This document shows, piece by piece, positions 1 through 7,556 of a stretch of DNA of 18,293 bases. Each line of letters starts with the position of its first letter. The first letter of the stretch is position 1. This DNA comes from Acidobacteria bacterium UBA6911 (lineage in GTDB: Bacteria > Acidobacteriota > UBA6911): contig DKBB01000245.1 of assembly GCA_002451015.1 (NCBI GenBank), forward strand, positions 40,375 to 58,667. Reading direction: 5' to 3'. A program made the position numbers and the translations under genes. The notes below the pieces were generated by a model. It searched no databases. It was given only the letters and a program-made list of their open reading frames with translations, and was not told the DNA's origin.

Positions 1-134
1 GTGTAGGCGCTGATGTTCGAGCGCCCGACGTCGTCTCCCCAGATTACCAAAATGTTGGGTTTATCGGCTGCAACGGCAACTGTCGCCAGAGTAAGAAATA
101 AACCCATGATGGCTACTCTGCATTTTACTGACAT
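1..134 (-). CDS. Arylsulfatase, N-terminal fragment running off the left edge
   Basis: Only the first 44 codons are in the window; the gene continues beyond base 1. The ATG at 134-132 is preceded by a strong ribosome-binding site (AGGGAGGATCTA just before ATG). Residues 1-22 form a signal peptide (basic start, hydrophobic core ending VAVAA), followed by KPNILVIWGDDVGRSN, the classic opening of type I sulfatases, in which the paired Asp residues bind the active-site calcium. The formylglycine signature lies outside the window. The enzyme would be exported and would hydrolyse sulfate esters. It lies about 150 bases downstream of a broken phosphatase gene of the same alkaline phosphatase superfamily on the same strand, so the two may once have been co-transcribed. 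The family is clear; the exact substrate is not. Whether the rest of the gene is intact cannot be seen. Confidence 0.85.
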   Translation of the reverse strand, partial: MSVKCRVAIMGLFLTLATVAVAADKPNILVIWGDDVGRSNISAY

Positions 135-284
135 TAGATCCTCCCTATTGTATTGCTATCTTTTGGTAGGAAACCTTTCTACAAAGTATTTTTGTTTCTA
201 AAACAACGGACAGTCAAGAGAATTAGTTGAAATTGTAGGCCTGTCCGACATCGCCGCGGCCGGACGGAATCAGCACTACTCGGT

Positions 285-1313
285 TCAATCCGTGTCGGAT
301 TCTTTTGCCGATGCCGGCAGCACTTCCACCAACGGCGTACCCACCAGGCCTGACGGGTATTTTATACTCAGATAAGCCGAGAGGGTGGCGGCAATATCCA
401 CCGGATGCACAAGCCGGCTGATCCGCTGCGAGGGGACATTCCTGCCGGCGAAAAAGATCGGTACGTAGGTGTCGTAAAGCCAGGGAGAGCCGTGTATGGA
501 GCACAGGGCGATGTCTTCATCGGAGCAGAAGAACCAGTACGGCTCCTGTACCAGATAAATGTCGCCGGAGCGTTTCGGGTGAAAATTCCTCCGGATCTGC
601 CGGATCAGTGGGGTGTCGGGCAGGTCGCCCTTCAACAAGTCGCTGCTGGATACGGCCGCGGCGATACCGTCGAATTTCATCAGTTCCGCAGCAAGCGCTC
701 GTTCCACTTCCGCCTGATCCAATCCATTTTCGCGAATTACCTCGCGGTTCAGGTAGATGTAGGGATGATAATAGGGCTCGATCAACTCTTTCCCGATACC
801 GAAACGTTCTTTCAGAGCTGTTATCAGCGGTTCGACATCCATTTCTTTCGGTATCAGCCGGGCTACGTCCAAGCCGAAACTGGCCATATACTCCGGTGCT
901 TCCGGGCCGCCGTGATCCGCCGATAACACGATCAGGGTGTTGTTCAGACCCACCTACTCATCTACATACTTAAAAAGTTCGGCCAGAGTTCGATCCAGCC
1001 AGACATTTGCCGCCATGCCGCTGGTTGAAGGAAACGCTCCCGTAGCCAGGATCACATAGCCGACGATGGTTTCGGTATTGGCATGCTGATACCGGGCATT
1101 GTCGTAGATCGTACCTTCCTTCAACAGAAAACGAAAACCGCCTTCCGCCAGACGGTTCTCATAACGCATGGGCATGTCCCCGCGTAATTGATCGACGGTA
1201 ATTTGCAGCACAAGTTTGGGAGGCCCGGCGGCATCACCCGAGACCGCCGTTGGAAGCAGATTCTACACGAGCAGTACGGTGATGAAAATCAGAAATCCTT
1301 TTGCTGTCTTCAT
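285..1313 (-). pseudogene. PafA-like alkaline phosphatase/nucleotide pyrophosphatase, broken by two amber codons and an internal deletion
   Basis: Reading starts at the ATG at 1313 with an AGGAAG ribosome-binding site. One continuous frame then reads a signal peptide beginning MKTAKGFLIFITVLLV, an amber codon at 1265-1263, VLQITVDQLRGDMPMRYENR (N-terminal metal-binding strand), a second amber codon at 956-954, LIVLSADHGGPEAPEY (the conserved Asp-His metal pair) and a C-terminal part ending near 285. About 340 codons remain, against about 540 in the family. The missing part lies between NVWLDR and TLAELFKYVDE, so the central metal ligands and the Lys/Arg substrate residues are gone. The usual GHT nucleophile motif reads GYV, so the Thr is lost too. 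Both amber codons sit where Gln (CAG) would fit. Four intact genes in this window end in TAG, which argues against amber read-through. Family assignment is firm and inactivation is very likely. Confidence 0.85.
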
Positions 1314-1455
1314 TCTTATCTTCCTTTAGAGATGAAGGTGGAAATGCAGGGTTTTTATTTATAAAAAATAGTAAGTCAGAAAAATTACATCTTACAGTAA
1401 ATTCTGCGCGATTTTCTGAAAACATTGTCAGGTCGAAAAAAATCTCATCGCACCG

Positions 1456-1521
1456 CTCATAAGAAGTTTGCCCCCCTCAACCGAATCCATGGAGCCGTGC
1501 TGTAAAGGCTCTTCTTATGAG
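1456..1521. repeat. Perfect 11-bp inverted repeat with a nested hairpin
   Basis: CTCATAAGAAG at 1456-1466 is matched exactly in inverse by CTTCTTATGAG at 1511-1521, 44 bases apart. Inside, GAGCC (1492-1496) and GGCTC (1507-1511) form a second stem that shares one base with the right outer arm. GTTTTTAAAA follows the right arm at about 1521. It could be a terminator-like RNA structure, the ends of a very small decayed element, or an operator pair; the sequence alone does not decide. Confidence 0.55.
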
Positions 1522-1553
1522 GTTTTTAAAAATATGCTAGGATAAAGATACCT

Positions 1554-1763
1554 GTGTCTTATGGGAGACCGGAATACCGCGGTTTCGATCGCTTGCCGGC
1601 ATCTCAACCCTGTTTGGCAGACGAAGCTGCGGAGAAGAAGGGCTGCTAGTTAAGTTTCAAAGTTTCTGAACGGCATACGTTCCATGAAACTGTAAGATCA
1701 CTGCCTGAAATTAAAGAAATGCTTGTATATAACCGCTTATTGGAGTCACTGGAAGCCGCTTGA
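1554..1763 (+). pseudogene. Possible small coding remnant with one in-frame amber codon
   Basis: From a GTG at 1554 (weak AGGA about 11 bases upstream) one frame runs 70 codons to TGA at 1761-1763, with a single interruption by TAG at 1647-1649. The second half has a protein-like, helix-forming composition (it includes SERHTFHETVRSLPEIKEM and ends LLESLEAA). I do not recognise the family. It has no start codon of its own after the amber codon, so it would be a fragment or a decayed small gene. An open stretch of this length can arise by chance, so confidence is low. Confidence 0.2.
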
Positions 1764-1838
1764 CAGGAACTGACTCTTAAAACCGCTGTTAATTTCTCCT
1801 GTTATGGAGCAGTCAACCCCGGGCAAGCCTCCGATATC

Positions 1839-2546
1839 ATGCATATAGTAAAGGGAAAATTTACGGAGCTCAGCGACGTAAGAACGGTCGCCATTCTTGC
1901 GGATCCGGCATGCCGGACCTGTTGGAAAGGTAGTACTCCGCCTTTGCTGGAGTACGTATGGCGCAAACACAAACCGGAGCTGTTTCTCGTCGCAGGGGAC
2001 CTGGCAGTTCAGGGGGCTTCCAGGGAGTACCTGCAATTTATCTCCGCCGTGAGACGCTATCCGGCCTGGCTGGCTGCGGTGCCGGGGGATCATGACAAAT
2101 CCCTTAAAACCTTTATGAGTCATTTCGGCGCAACCCGAAAGGTCATCGATGTAGGAAAATGGCGTTTCATAGGTTTAAATACGGCAAACAGAATGTTCCC
2201 GGTGAAAGAGGCCGACTTTCTGGAAAGTCACCTTCGTCCCAATACTGTGATTTTCACCCACATCCCACCCGGTGTAAAAGGATGGACCTTCCACAGTTTT
2301 CGTCCCTATTATTCCAACCGGTTCCTCTCGATAATCGACCGTCACGCGTCGAAGATCAAGGCCGCCTTCTTCGGGCACATCCACGGATATTCACGAAGGG
2401 AGTACGCGCGCGTCCCGCTTTATACAACCGGAGGCGTAGCGGAATCCTGGGTTGTCAGCAACAACCGGTACGCCGGCCCCGGCTCTCCCCAGATGATGAT
2501 ATTTAAAATCGAGACCGGAAAAGTAACTCTCTGCAGAATGGATTGA
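1839..2546 (+). CDS. Calcineurin-like metallophosphoesterase with atypical metal ligands
   Basis: This is a predicted cytoplasmic phosphoesterase of the calcineurin-like superfamily, 235 residues, typical for a single-domain member; the substrate is unknown. Superfamily motifs appear in order: motif I at LADPA (Asp22), GD at 53-54 within LFLVAGDLAVQG, GDHD at 83-86, FTHIPP with His141, and FGHIHG with His180 and His182. Two positions are unusual. Motif I normally reads D-x-H, but Ala24 replaces the His. Motif III is normally GNHD, but Asp84 replaces the Asn. There is no signal peptide. The ATG at 1839 has no good ribosome-binding site, and no upstream in-frame alternative is better. The gene stands alone, with a possible terminator about 180 bases downstream. 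The family is clear; activity is doubtful or altered. Confidence 0.8.
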   Translation: MHIVKGKFTELSDVRTVAILADPACRTCWKGSTPPLLEYVWRKHKPELFLVAGDLAVQGASREYLQFISAVRRYPAWLAAVPGDHDKSLKTFMSHFGATRKVIDVGKWRFIGLNTANRMFPVKEADFLESHLRPNTVIFTHIPPGVKGWTFHSFRPYYSNRFLSIIDRHASKIKAAFFGHIHGYSRREYARVPLYTTGGVAESWVVSNNRYAGPGSPQMMIFKIETGKVTLCRMD

Positions 2547-2846
2547 GGCAGTACATACGGTAGTTCAAATATCCTATGGGATGCTTTGTCTCGTTCCATT
2601 TCATTCCGGCCAGGAATTCATGAGTCTTGAATTGCTTCTTAACAAGCCCTTATCCTGAATAAAATTTCGACAACTTTCTGCCAATCCTTCATGGGCAATC
2701 ATGGCCATATAACTGTCTTTAAAACAGGCAATTCCAGCCTGTGATTTTGGTCACGCCCTACGATGCGAAACCACCCAGGTCCGGAGTACACTATTTTCAA
2801 ATAGAACATGGATAAATCGAACAGGGTTGTAAATGGAGAAAGGGTT
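2547..2846. other. 300-base intergenic region, little structure
   Basis: Between the phosphoesterase and the metallopeptidase I see a weak promoter-like pair (TTGAAT at 2627-2632, TATCCT at 2651-2656, 18-base spacer) overlapping a small AATTCA/TGAATT dyad, and one hairpin listed separately as a possible terminator. No gene is visible. Confidence 0.45.
2724..2749 (+). terminator. Possible weak intrinsic terminator
   Basis: ACAGGC (2724-2729) and GCCTGT (2737-2742) form a perfect 6-bp stem with a 7-base loop. AAAA precedes it and GATTTT follows. It lies downstream of the phosphoesterase and upstream of the metallopeptidase. The T-run is short, so strength is uncertain. Confidence 0.35.
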
Positions 2847-3764
2847 GTGCATAAAAACCACAGGAAAGTCTTATCGCTGGCTGTTTTATTCATGTTTCTT
2901 TCTATTTCCGAAGCTTCGGCTCTGACTATTGTCACCCGATTTATCGGAGGCACGCCCCCGTTGGACTCTTCGGGATCCGGCAACCTGACGGTCATCGTGA
3001 ATGCCGCCGCGCGTATGTGGGAATCCGTGTATGCCGATCCCATCACGGTTACACTGGATTATGGTTGGGCGTCCATTCCAGATGCAGGAAATCACATAGC
3101 GATCGGATTCAATGAGCGGGGCGATCAAGAGCTCGTCGGTTTGCTGCTTTTCGACAACAGTGGGGCAACGCCTTTCTATCTCGATCCAACTCCGGACATT
3201 AATGAGGAATATCAGCAAAACGTAGAAGAGTACCAGGATTTCGGGGGCGGATCGATCAATGTCGCGCGCATCTTCAAGCAGCCTGCCGGAGATGCTGCGA
3301 AATTTGTGGATTTATTCTCCGTTGTTTTGCATGAGATCGGGCATGCCATGGGATTATCCGTCGGGAATCATTCGTTTGCATTAGAAAGCAAAAACGGTTT
3401 TATCCTTCTATCCGATCGTCTTCCATTTGCCGGAACCACGGCACCGTTGGCCCGCAATAATACCGGATTCATTCCACACTTTGATGTTACCGAAGTAGCC
3501 TACGGAAGCTTAATGGGGGGAGTGAATGCGGATGAGAGGAGAATACCGTCCGAGCTGGACATTTTAACCAATGCACAGATAAGCGGATACACGATTCGGA
3601 GCCTTGCCCCTGCAATCGAATCCAAACCTGCTCTTGCCGAGGTTCTGGCGGATTTCTGGTGGCCGGTCTGGACAAAATTTTTCGATGCAGAACGGATCTT
3701 CATCTCAAAAACGAGAAAGACTCGGACGAGTTTAAGCCCCCGAGTGGTTCTTTGGCGACGCTGA
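2847..3764 (+). CDS. Secreted metzincin-like zinc metallopeptidase
   Basis: This is a predicted exported zinc protease. I prefer the GTG at 2847 because GGAG lies 8 bases upstream (2835-2838) and the protein then opens directly with a signal peptide: MHKNHRK, a hydrophobic core, and a likely cut after ASA at residue 25. An ATG at 2808 in the same frame would add 13 residues before the signal. The mature part carries HEIGHAMGLSVGNH (His162, Glu163, His166, Gly169, His175) and a later GSLMGG that can serve as the Met-turn. In standard metzincins the third His directly follows Gly-x-x; here that position is Val and the first His available is three residues further on. The C-terminal 40 residues are basic and show no sorting signal. 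Protein of 305 residues; substrate unknown. Confidence 0.75.
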   Translation: MHKNHRKVLSLAVLFMFLSISEASALTIVTRFIGGTPPLDSSGSGNLTVIVNAAARMWESVYADPITVTLDYGWASIPDAGNHIAIGFNERGDQELVGLLLFDNSGATPFYLDPTPDINEEYQQNVEEYQDFGGGSINVARIFKQPAGDAAKFVDLFSVVLHEIGHAMGLSVGNHSFALESKNGFILLSDRLPFAGTTAPLARNNTGFIPHFDVTEVAYGSLMGGVNADERRIPSELDILTNAQISGYTIRSLAPAIESKPALAEVLADFWWPVWTKFFDAERIFISKTRKTRTSLSPRVVLWRR

Positions 3765-3806
3765 TCGATTCGGGAAACGAGAACGCATACCGTTTGGAGG
3801 CAAATC

Positions 3807-4145
3807 ATGGATTTTGAACGTAGACGAACCCCCCGGTTAAAAGATCCTCTGCCGGTAATTGTACGCAGTATCAATAGACGCGAAAAACGATTTCAATTCA
3901 ATTCCGTTACACAGGATATCAGCGGCGGCGGCTTGTGTGCCGTTTCCCCCGGGCTGCTGTATTTGGGAGAAAGAATCAATCTCCATATCCGCTTTGCTGT
4001 GCCCGGCAGTAACCCACTGCAAGCCCCTTCAGGCTCCGCACGCGCCGTTGTCTTGCGCGCGGAAGAACTTCCTGACGGCACCTATGTTTTTGCAGCGTCA
4101 TTCCTTTTTAGGCATACGCATGAATCCTTCAGGAATTTTCATTGA
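3807..4145 (+). CDS. PilZ-domain protein, putative c-di-GMP receptor
   Basis: A 112-residue protein made almost entirely of one PilZ domain. It shows both ligand-binding signatures: R-x-x-x-R at residues 6-10 (RRTPR) and D-x-S-x-x-G at 37-42 (DISGGG). In this family these bind cyclic di-GMP, and single-domain members act as adaptors on motility, polysaccharide or regulatory partners. The ATG at 3807 follows a good GGAGG ribosome-binding site. It lies 42 bases after the metallopeptidase stop, on the same strand, so co-transcription is plausible. It faces the regulator gene at 4264-4959 tail to tail. The partner protein cannot be told from the window. Confidence 0.88.
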   Translation: MDFERRRTPRLKDPLPVIVRSINRREKRFQFNSVTQDISGGGLCAVSPGLLYLGERINLHIRFAVPGSNPLQAPSGSARAVVLRAEELPDGTYVFAASFLFRHTHESFRNFH

Positions 4146-4238
4146 AACACGAGAATCCCTAAAGAAGATGCGGTCCGGACAGGCTCGTCGGTATTCTGAC
4201 TATGCGCCGGCCGGCAGCCCGGAACTTTCAATGTTTCT

Positions 4239-4267
4239 CTGAGAATTATTCTTAAGAATTCTGTCAG
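4239..4267. repeat. Bulged hairpin between convergent genes
   Basis: CTGAGAATT at 4239-4247 pairs with AATTC plus TCAG at 4257-4267, with a 2-base TG bulge and a 9-base loop. The right arm overlaps the stop codon of the regulator gene. It may help end transcription between the convergent PilZ and regulator genes, but there is no clean T-run and the stem is AT-rich. Confidence 0.25.
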
Positions 4268-4959
4268 CGGGGTATTTCCGCCAAGCGGTTCCGATAGGCA
4301 AATATTAGCAATTCAAAACGGTCGGCAACCTCCAACTTGGAATAAATGGAGGTCAGGTGATGGTGTACCGTGATTTCGCTGATAAATAGGGCTTCGGCAA
4401 TCTTCCGGTTTTTGAATCCCTTGCCGATCTGCTCGATCACTTCGCGCTCCCTTTCGGTCAGGGAAGCGATTTTTACCTCGTCAGGATTCTGTTTAACAAC
4501 TTTGTTTCCTGGAGAAAGCTCTCGGAGCAGGCTGGCGGTAGTGAACCGGTCCAGCCAGACTTCCCCTTCGTACACACACGTTATAGCCTTTACAAGAATT
4601 TTGGTGGACTTGTCCTTGGACACCACTCCCACAGCTCCCAGTCGCACCGCTTTACGATGGAACTCCTGATCATTGGCGTTTGAAATTATGAGGATTTTAG
4701 CGGTTTCCGCCGCATTCAGAATTTCGGGCAGGAGGTCTATCTTTTCGCTGTTCTCGGGACCCAATCCGACTATGACAATATCGGGCTGTTCGCGGTGAAT
4801 CATGGCCAGAGCCCGATCCCCGGCTCCGGCATCCCCGATAATCTCAAAATTCGCCTGCTGGGAGAGGAGCAGGCATATGCCCTCACGGATAATTTCGTAT
4901 TCTTCCAGGACGATGATGCGGATTCGTTCTGCGGCTACCGCCGTTGCTTTTGTTCTCAT
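4264..4959 (-). CDS. LuxR/NarL-type response regulator with a receiver lacking the phospho-acceptor Asp
   Basis: A 231-residue transcription factor with a receiver domain (about 13-130) and a C-terminal LuxR helix-turn-helix (about 165-225). The latter includes SLTEREREVIEQIGKGF and an ISEITVHHHLTSIYSKLEV recognition helix. The receiver is degenerate: the acidic pair is kept as EE (19-20) and the late Lys as VVSKD, but the site that should be Asp after PDIVIV is Gly65. Phosphorylation by a histidine kinase is therefore unlikely; family knowledge of such atypical receivers suggests control by a ligand, partner or expression level. No kinase gene adjoins it. The ATG at 4959 is preceded by AGGTCGG. 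A TATACT-like -10 box lies at 5009-5004 on the minus strand, without a clear -35. The isocitrate dehydrogenase gene upstream ends in its own terminator. Confidence 0.85.
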   Translation of the reverse strand: MRTKATAVAAERIRIIVLEEYEIIREGICLLLSQQANFEIIGDAGAGDRALAMIHREQPDIVIVGLGPENSEKIDLLPEILNAAETAKILIISNANDQEFHRKAVRLGAVGVVSKDKSTKILVKAITCVYEGEVWLDRFTTASLLRELSPGNKVVKQNPDEVKIASLTEREREVIEQIGKGFKNRKIAEALFISEITVHHHLTSIYSKLEVADRFELLIFAYRNRLAEIPR

Positions 4960-5150
4960 AATCCGACCTACAGTGAATCATCGGCGAAATTTCCCTATTC
5001 TTGAGTATAATTTACGGCCTTTTATAATTATTCTGCAGCTTTAACATCGCTATCGCGAAAGGTTTATGCCGCTTAATAAATTATGAGGAGAACGAAACAA
5101 CAGGAAGCGTATGAAGGTTTTGCCGGCAAGGATATCCAGGAATTTCTTAG

Positions 5151-5171
5151 GGGCGAACACAAGGTTCGCCC
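5151..5171 (-). terminator. Terminator hairpin of the isocitrate dehydrogenase gene
   Basis: GGGCGAAC at 5151-5158 and GTTCGCCC at 5164-5171 form a perfect 8-bp GC-rich stem with a 5-base loop. It lies 11 bases past the stop codon of the minus-strand isocitrate dehydrogenase gene. The tail on that strand (CTAAGAAATT) is only weakly T-rich. Confidence 0.6.
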
Positions 5172-5182
5172 TCTGTCTAACA

Positions 5183-7417
5183 TCAATACATCCCGTCGAT
5201 TATCGCGTTCAATGTGGGGCTCGGACGCATCTTCTCCGAGGTTTTAGCGGTATCGAAGTAGTAGTAGCCTCCCATGTCCACCGGCTGACCCTGAGCGCCC
5301 AGTAACTCGGCGTTTATCCTTTCCTCGTTTTCAATCAGTTGTTTGGCTAAGTCTTGGAACCGAGCCCGAAGTTCCCTGTCCTCTGTTTGTGCCGCCAGGG
5401 CTTCGGCCCAGTACATTGCCAGGTAAAAATGGCTGCCGCGGTTGTCAATGGCGCCCAGCTTGCGGGCAGGGGACCTGTTATTTTCGAGGAATTTCCCGAT
5501 AGCCCGATCCATCGTTTCGGCCAGGATCGCCCCCTTTTTATTGTTGAAAGTAACGGCTAGATGATCCAGGGATGCGCCGAGCCCCGAGAATTCACCGAGA
5601 GAATCCCAACGCAGATAGCATTCCTTCTGGAACTGCTGGACATGTTTCGGGGCTGAACCGCCCGCACCGGTTTCGAACAGTCCTCCGCCAGCCAGCAATG
5701 GGGAAATGGACAACATCTTGCCGGATGTGCCGATTTCCAGAATGGGGAAAAGGTCCGTCAGGTAGTCCCGCAGCACATTGCCGGTCACGGAAATAGTGTC
5801 CAGGCCTTCACGGATGCGTTTGAGAGAGAACTTCATGGCTTGAACCGGATCCAGGATGGGCATTTCGAGTCCGTCCGTGTCATGGTCTTTCAGGTACACT
5901 TTCACCTTCTCGATGACCTGCGCGTCGTGGCCCCGGTTAAGATCGAGCCAGAATACGGCCGGCGCGCCGGTGGCGCGGGCGCGCCGCACGGCCAGCTTGA
6001 CCCAGTCGCGGACAGCGGCATCCGTGGTTCGGCAGGAACGGAAGATATCACCTTTTTCGACGGTTTGTTCCAGCAATATTTCACCGGTAGCCTTGTTGAC
6101 AACACGGATTTTCCCGGGTCCCGAAGCGATAAAGGTCTTGTCGTGCGACCCGTACTCTTCGGCCGACTGGGCCATAAGCCCAACATTGGGGACGCTGCCC
6201 ATCGTTGCGGGATTGTAGGCGCCGTTCTGCCGGCAATCATCGACAATGGTTTTGTATGTCGTCGCGTAGCAGCGGTCCGGGATAACGGCTTTGGTGTCGT
6301 AAAGCGCTCCATCCGGTCCCCACATCTTGCCCGAGTCCCGGATCATGGCAGGCATCGAGGCATCGATAATGACATTGTTAGGAGTATGGAGGTTGGTGAT
6401 GCCGCGGTCCGAATCCACCATCGCCATGGGCGGGCGTATGGCGTACACGCCTTGGATGTCCTTTTCAATTTCGGATCTCTTTTCTTCAGGCAGGGCTTGG
6501 ATCTTGGCAAGAAGATCACCCAGGCCGTTGTCCGGATTTATCCCCAGTTTATGGATCGTGTCGGCATGTTTTTCAAAAACCGGGCTGAAATATGCGCTGA
6601 CGGCGTGTCCGTAGATAACCGGATCCGATATCTTCATCATGGTCGTTTTAACATGAAGAGAAAAAAGAACTCCCCGTTCCTTCGCATCCCGGATCTGCTC
6701 CTCGTAGAATTTTCGGAGTTCCCGGACGTGCATGACGGAGGTGTCCAGAATATCGCCTTCCTGCAGGTCCATATTTTCTTTGAGTACTTTGACGGTGCCG
6801 TCTTCGGCGACATATTCATAACGCGCATCGGCAGCTGTTTTCATGGCAAGGGATGTTTCGCTTTCGTAAAAATCCCCTCCGTTCATATGCGACACATGCG
6901 TTTTCGAGTCCGGACTCCACGGGCTGAGCTTTTTGGGATGTTTTTTCGCAAATGCTTTCACCGCCAAGGGAGATCGACGGTCGGAATTACCCTGCCGAAT
7001 GACGGGATTGACGGCGCTGCCGAGAACGATGGAGTATTTTGCCTGGATGGATTTTTCCTCTTCATTCCGGGGCTTCTCCGGATAGTCGGGCAGGTTGTAC
7101 CCCTTGGATTGAAGTTCTTTGATAGCCGCCTGGAGTTGCGGGATGGAAGCGGAAATATTCGGCAACTTGATGATATTGGCTTCCAGCTTTTGGGTCAAGT
7201 CTCCGAGCATGGACAGGTAATCGGGGATACGCTGCGATTGCGTAAGGTATTCCGGAAAATTGGCAAGAATGCGGCCTGCCAGGGAGATGTCCCACATTTC
7301 TACGGAGATCCCGGTTTCTTTTGTGAATGCCTTCACGATAGGGAGGAAGGACAGGGTTGCCAGAGCCGGCGCTTCATCCGTCCAGGTCCAGATTATCTTT
7401 GATGGAGTATTCGTCAT
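5183..7417 (-). CDS. icd: Monomeric NADP-dependent isocitrate dehydrogenase
   Basis: Oxidatively decarboxylates isocitrate to 2-oxoglutarate with NADP+ in the cytoplasm (TCA cycle or glutamate supply, and an NADPH source). The 744-residue length and whole sequence match the monomeric IDH type, which is unrelated in size to the usual dimeric enzyme. The substrate loop [16 protein letters not shown] lies at 133-148; Ser134, Asn137 and Arg141 correspond to the isocitrate-binding Ser132, Asn135 and Arg139 of the Azotobacter enzyme. The NADP region includes LNRGHD and [20 protein letters not shown]. The gene is complete and stands alone, with a hairpin terminator downstream and a long leader upstream rich in dyads. 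The ATG at 7417 is preceded by GAGAGG at a rather long distance and AGAAG nearby. Identification is firm; whether it runs forwards or backwards in this organism is unknown. Confidence 0.96.
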   Translation of the reverse strand: MTNTPSKIIWTWTDEAPALATLSFLPIVKAFTKETGISVEMWDISLAGRILANFPEYLTQSQRIPDYLSMLGDLTQKLEANIIKLPNISASIPQLQAAIKELQSKGYNLPDYPEKPRNEEEKSIQAKYSIVLGSAVNPVIRQGNSDRRSPLAVKAFAKKHPKKLSPWSPDSKTHVSHMNGGDFYESETSLAMKTAADARYEYVAEDGTVKVLKENMDLQEGDILDTSVMHVRELRKFYEEQIRDAKERGVLFSLHVKTTMMKISDPVIYGHAVSAYFSPVFEKHADTIHKLGINPDNGLGDLLAKIQALPEEKRSEIEKDIQGVYAIRPPMAMVDSDRGITNLHTPNNVIIDASMPAMIRDSGKMWGPDGALYDTKAVIPDRCYATTYKTIVDDCRQNGAYNPATMGSVPNVGLMAQSAEEYGSHDKTFIASGPGKIRVVNKATGEILLEQTVEKGDIFRSCRTTDAAVRDWVKLAVRRARATGAPAVFWLDLNRGHDAQVIEKVKVYLKDHDTDGLEMPILDPVQAMKFSLKRIREGLDTISVTGNVLRDYLTDLFPILEIGTSGKMLSISPLLAGGGLFETGAGGSAPKHVQQFQKECYLRWDSLGEFSGLGASLDHLAVTFNNKKGAILAETMDRAIGKFLENNRSPARKLGAIDNRGSHFYLAMYWAEALAAQTEDRELRARFQDLAKQLIENEERINAELLGAQGQPVDMGGYYYFDTAKTSEKMRPSPTLNAIIDGMY

Positions 7418-7508
7418 AACTTCTATTATTCCTCTCTATTTGGGTCCCGAAAAACTCTTTGCCGCCGGTCCCCGTTAATTAAAGGTAGACATGTTCCAGG
7501 ATCGGGAA

Positions 7509-7520
7509 AACCGGCCGGTT
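7509..7520. repeat. 12-bp perfect palindrome upstream of icd
   Basis: AACCGGCCGGTT is fully self-complementary and lies 92 bases upstream of the isocitrate dehydrogenase start, directly beside the larger hairpin at 7524-7556. It is a candidate operator. Confidence 0.5.
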
Positions 7521-7523
7521 GTT

Positions 7524-7556
7524 TTGGAATGCCGGATATTTCTCCCGGTATTCCAA
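7524..7556. repeat. 12-bp-arm hairpin in the icd leader region
   Basis: TTGGAATGCCGG (7524-7535) pairs with CCGGTATTCCAA (7545-7556) across a 9-base loop, with one non-Watson-Crick pair (G-T on this strand). Neither strand has a T-run after it, so it does not look like a terminator. It sits 107-139 bases upstream of the icd start. Confidence 0.65.

Larger units (their letters stand above)
1314..1838. other. 525-base region without an intact gene; dyads and a possible coding remnant
   Basis: This lies between the divergent phosphatase pseudogene and the phosphoesterase gene. It contains an 11-bp inverted repeat (1456-1521), a second hairpin at 1661-1691 (AGTTTC/GAAACT outer arms with GAAC/GTTC inside) and a possible amber-interrupted coding remnant at 1554-1763. 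A TTGACA hexamer occurs at 1760-1765, but no acceptable -10 box follows at 16-18 bases. No intact gene or recognisable RNA gene is visible. Confidence 0.6.

Noticed and set aside
954..1265. Pyrrolysine or other amber recoding in the phosphatase gene
   Set aside because: One amber lies within the signal peptide, TAG is a normal stop for four intact genes here, and the gene also lacks its catalytic core.
3640..3830. Frameshift near the C-terminus of the metallopeptidase (an alternative frame stays open past 3764)
   Set aside because: Neither reading shows a recognisable domain or sorting signal, so there is no evidence to prefer a frameshift; the native stop is kept.
5083..5247. Small plus-strand open frame starting ATGAGGAGAACG
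   Set aside because: It has no ribosome-binding site and runs into the icd terminator hairpin and the end of icd on the other strand.
5840..7402. A 520-codon open frame on the plus strand opposite the isocitrate dehydrogenase gene
   Set aside because: It is the antisense shadow of a fully recognisable enzyme; its product is Gly/Arg/Phe-rich with no known motif and no ribosome-binding site.
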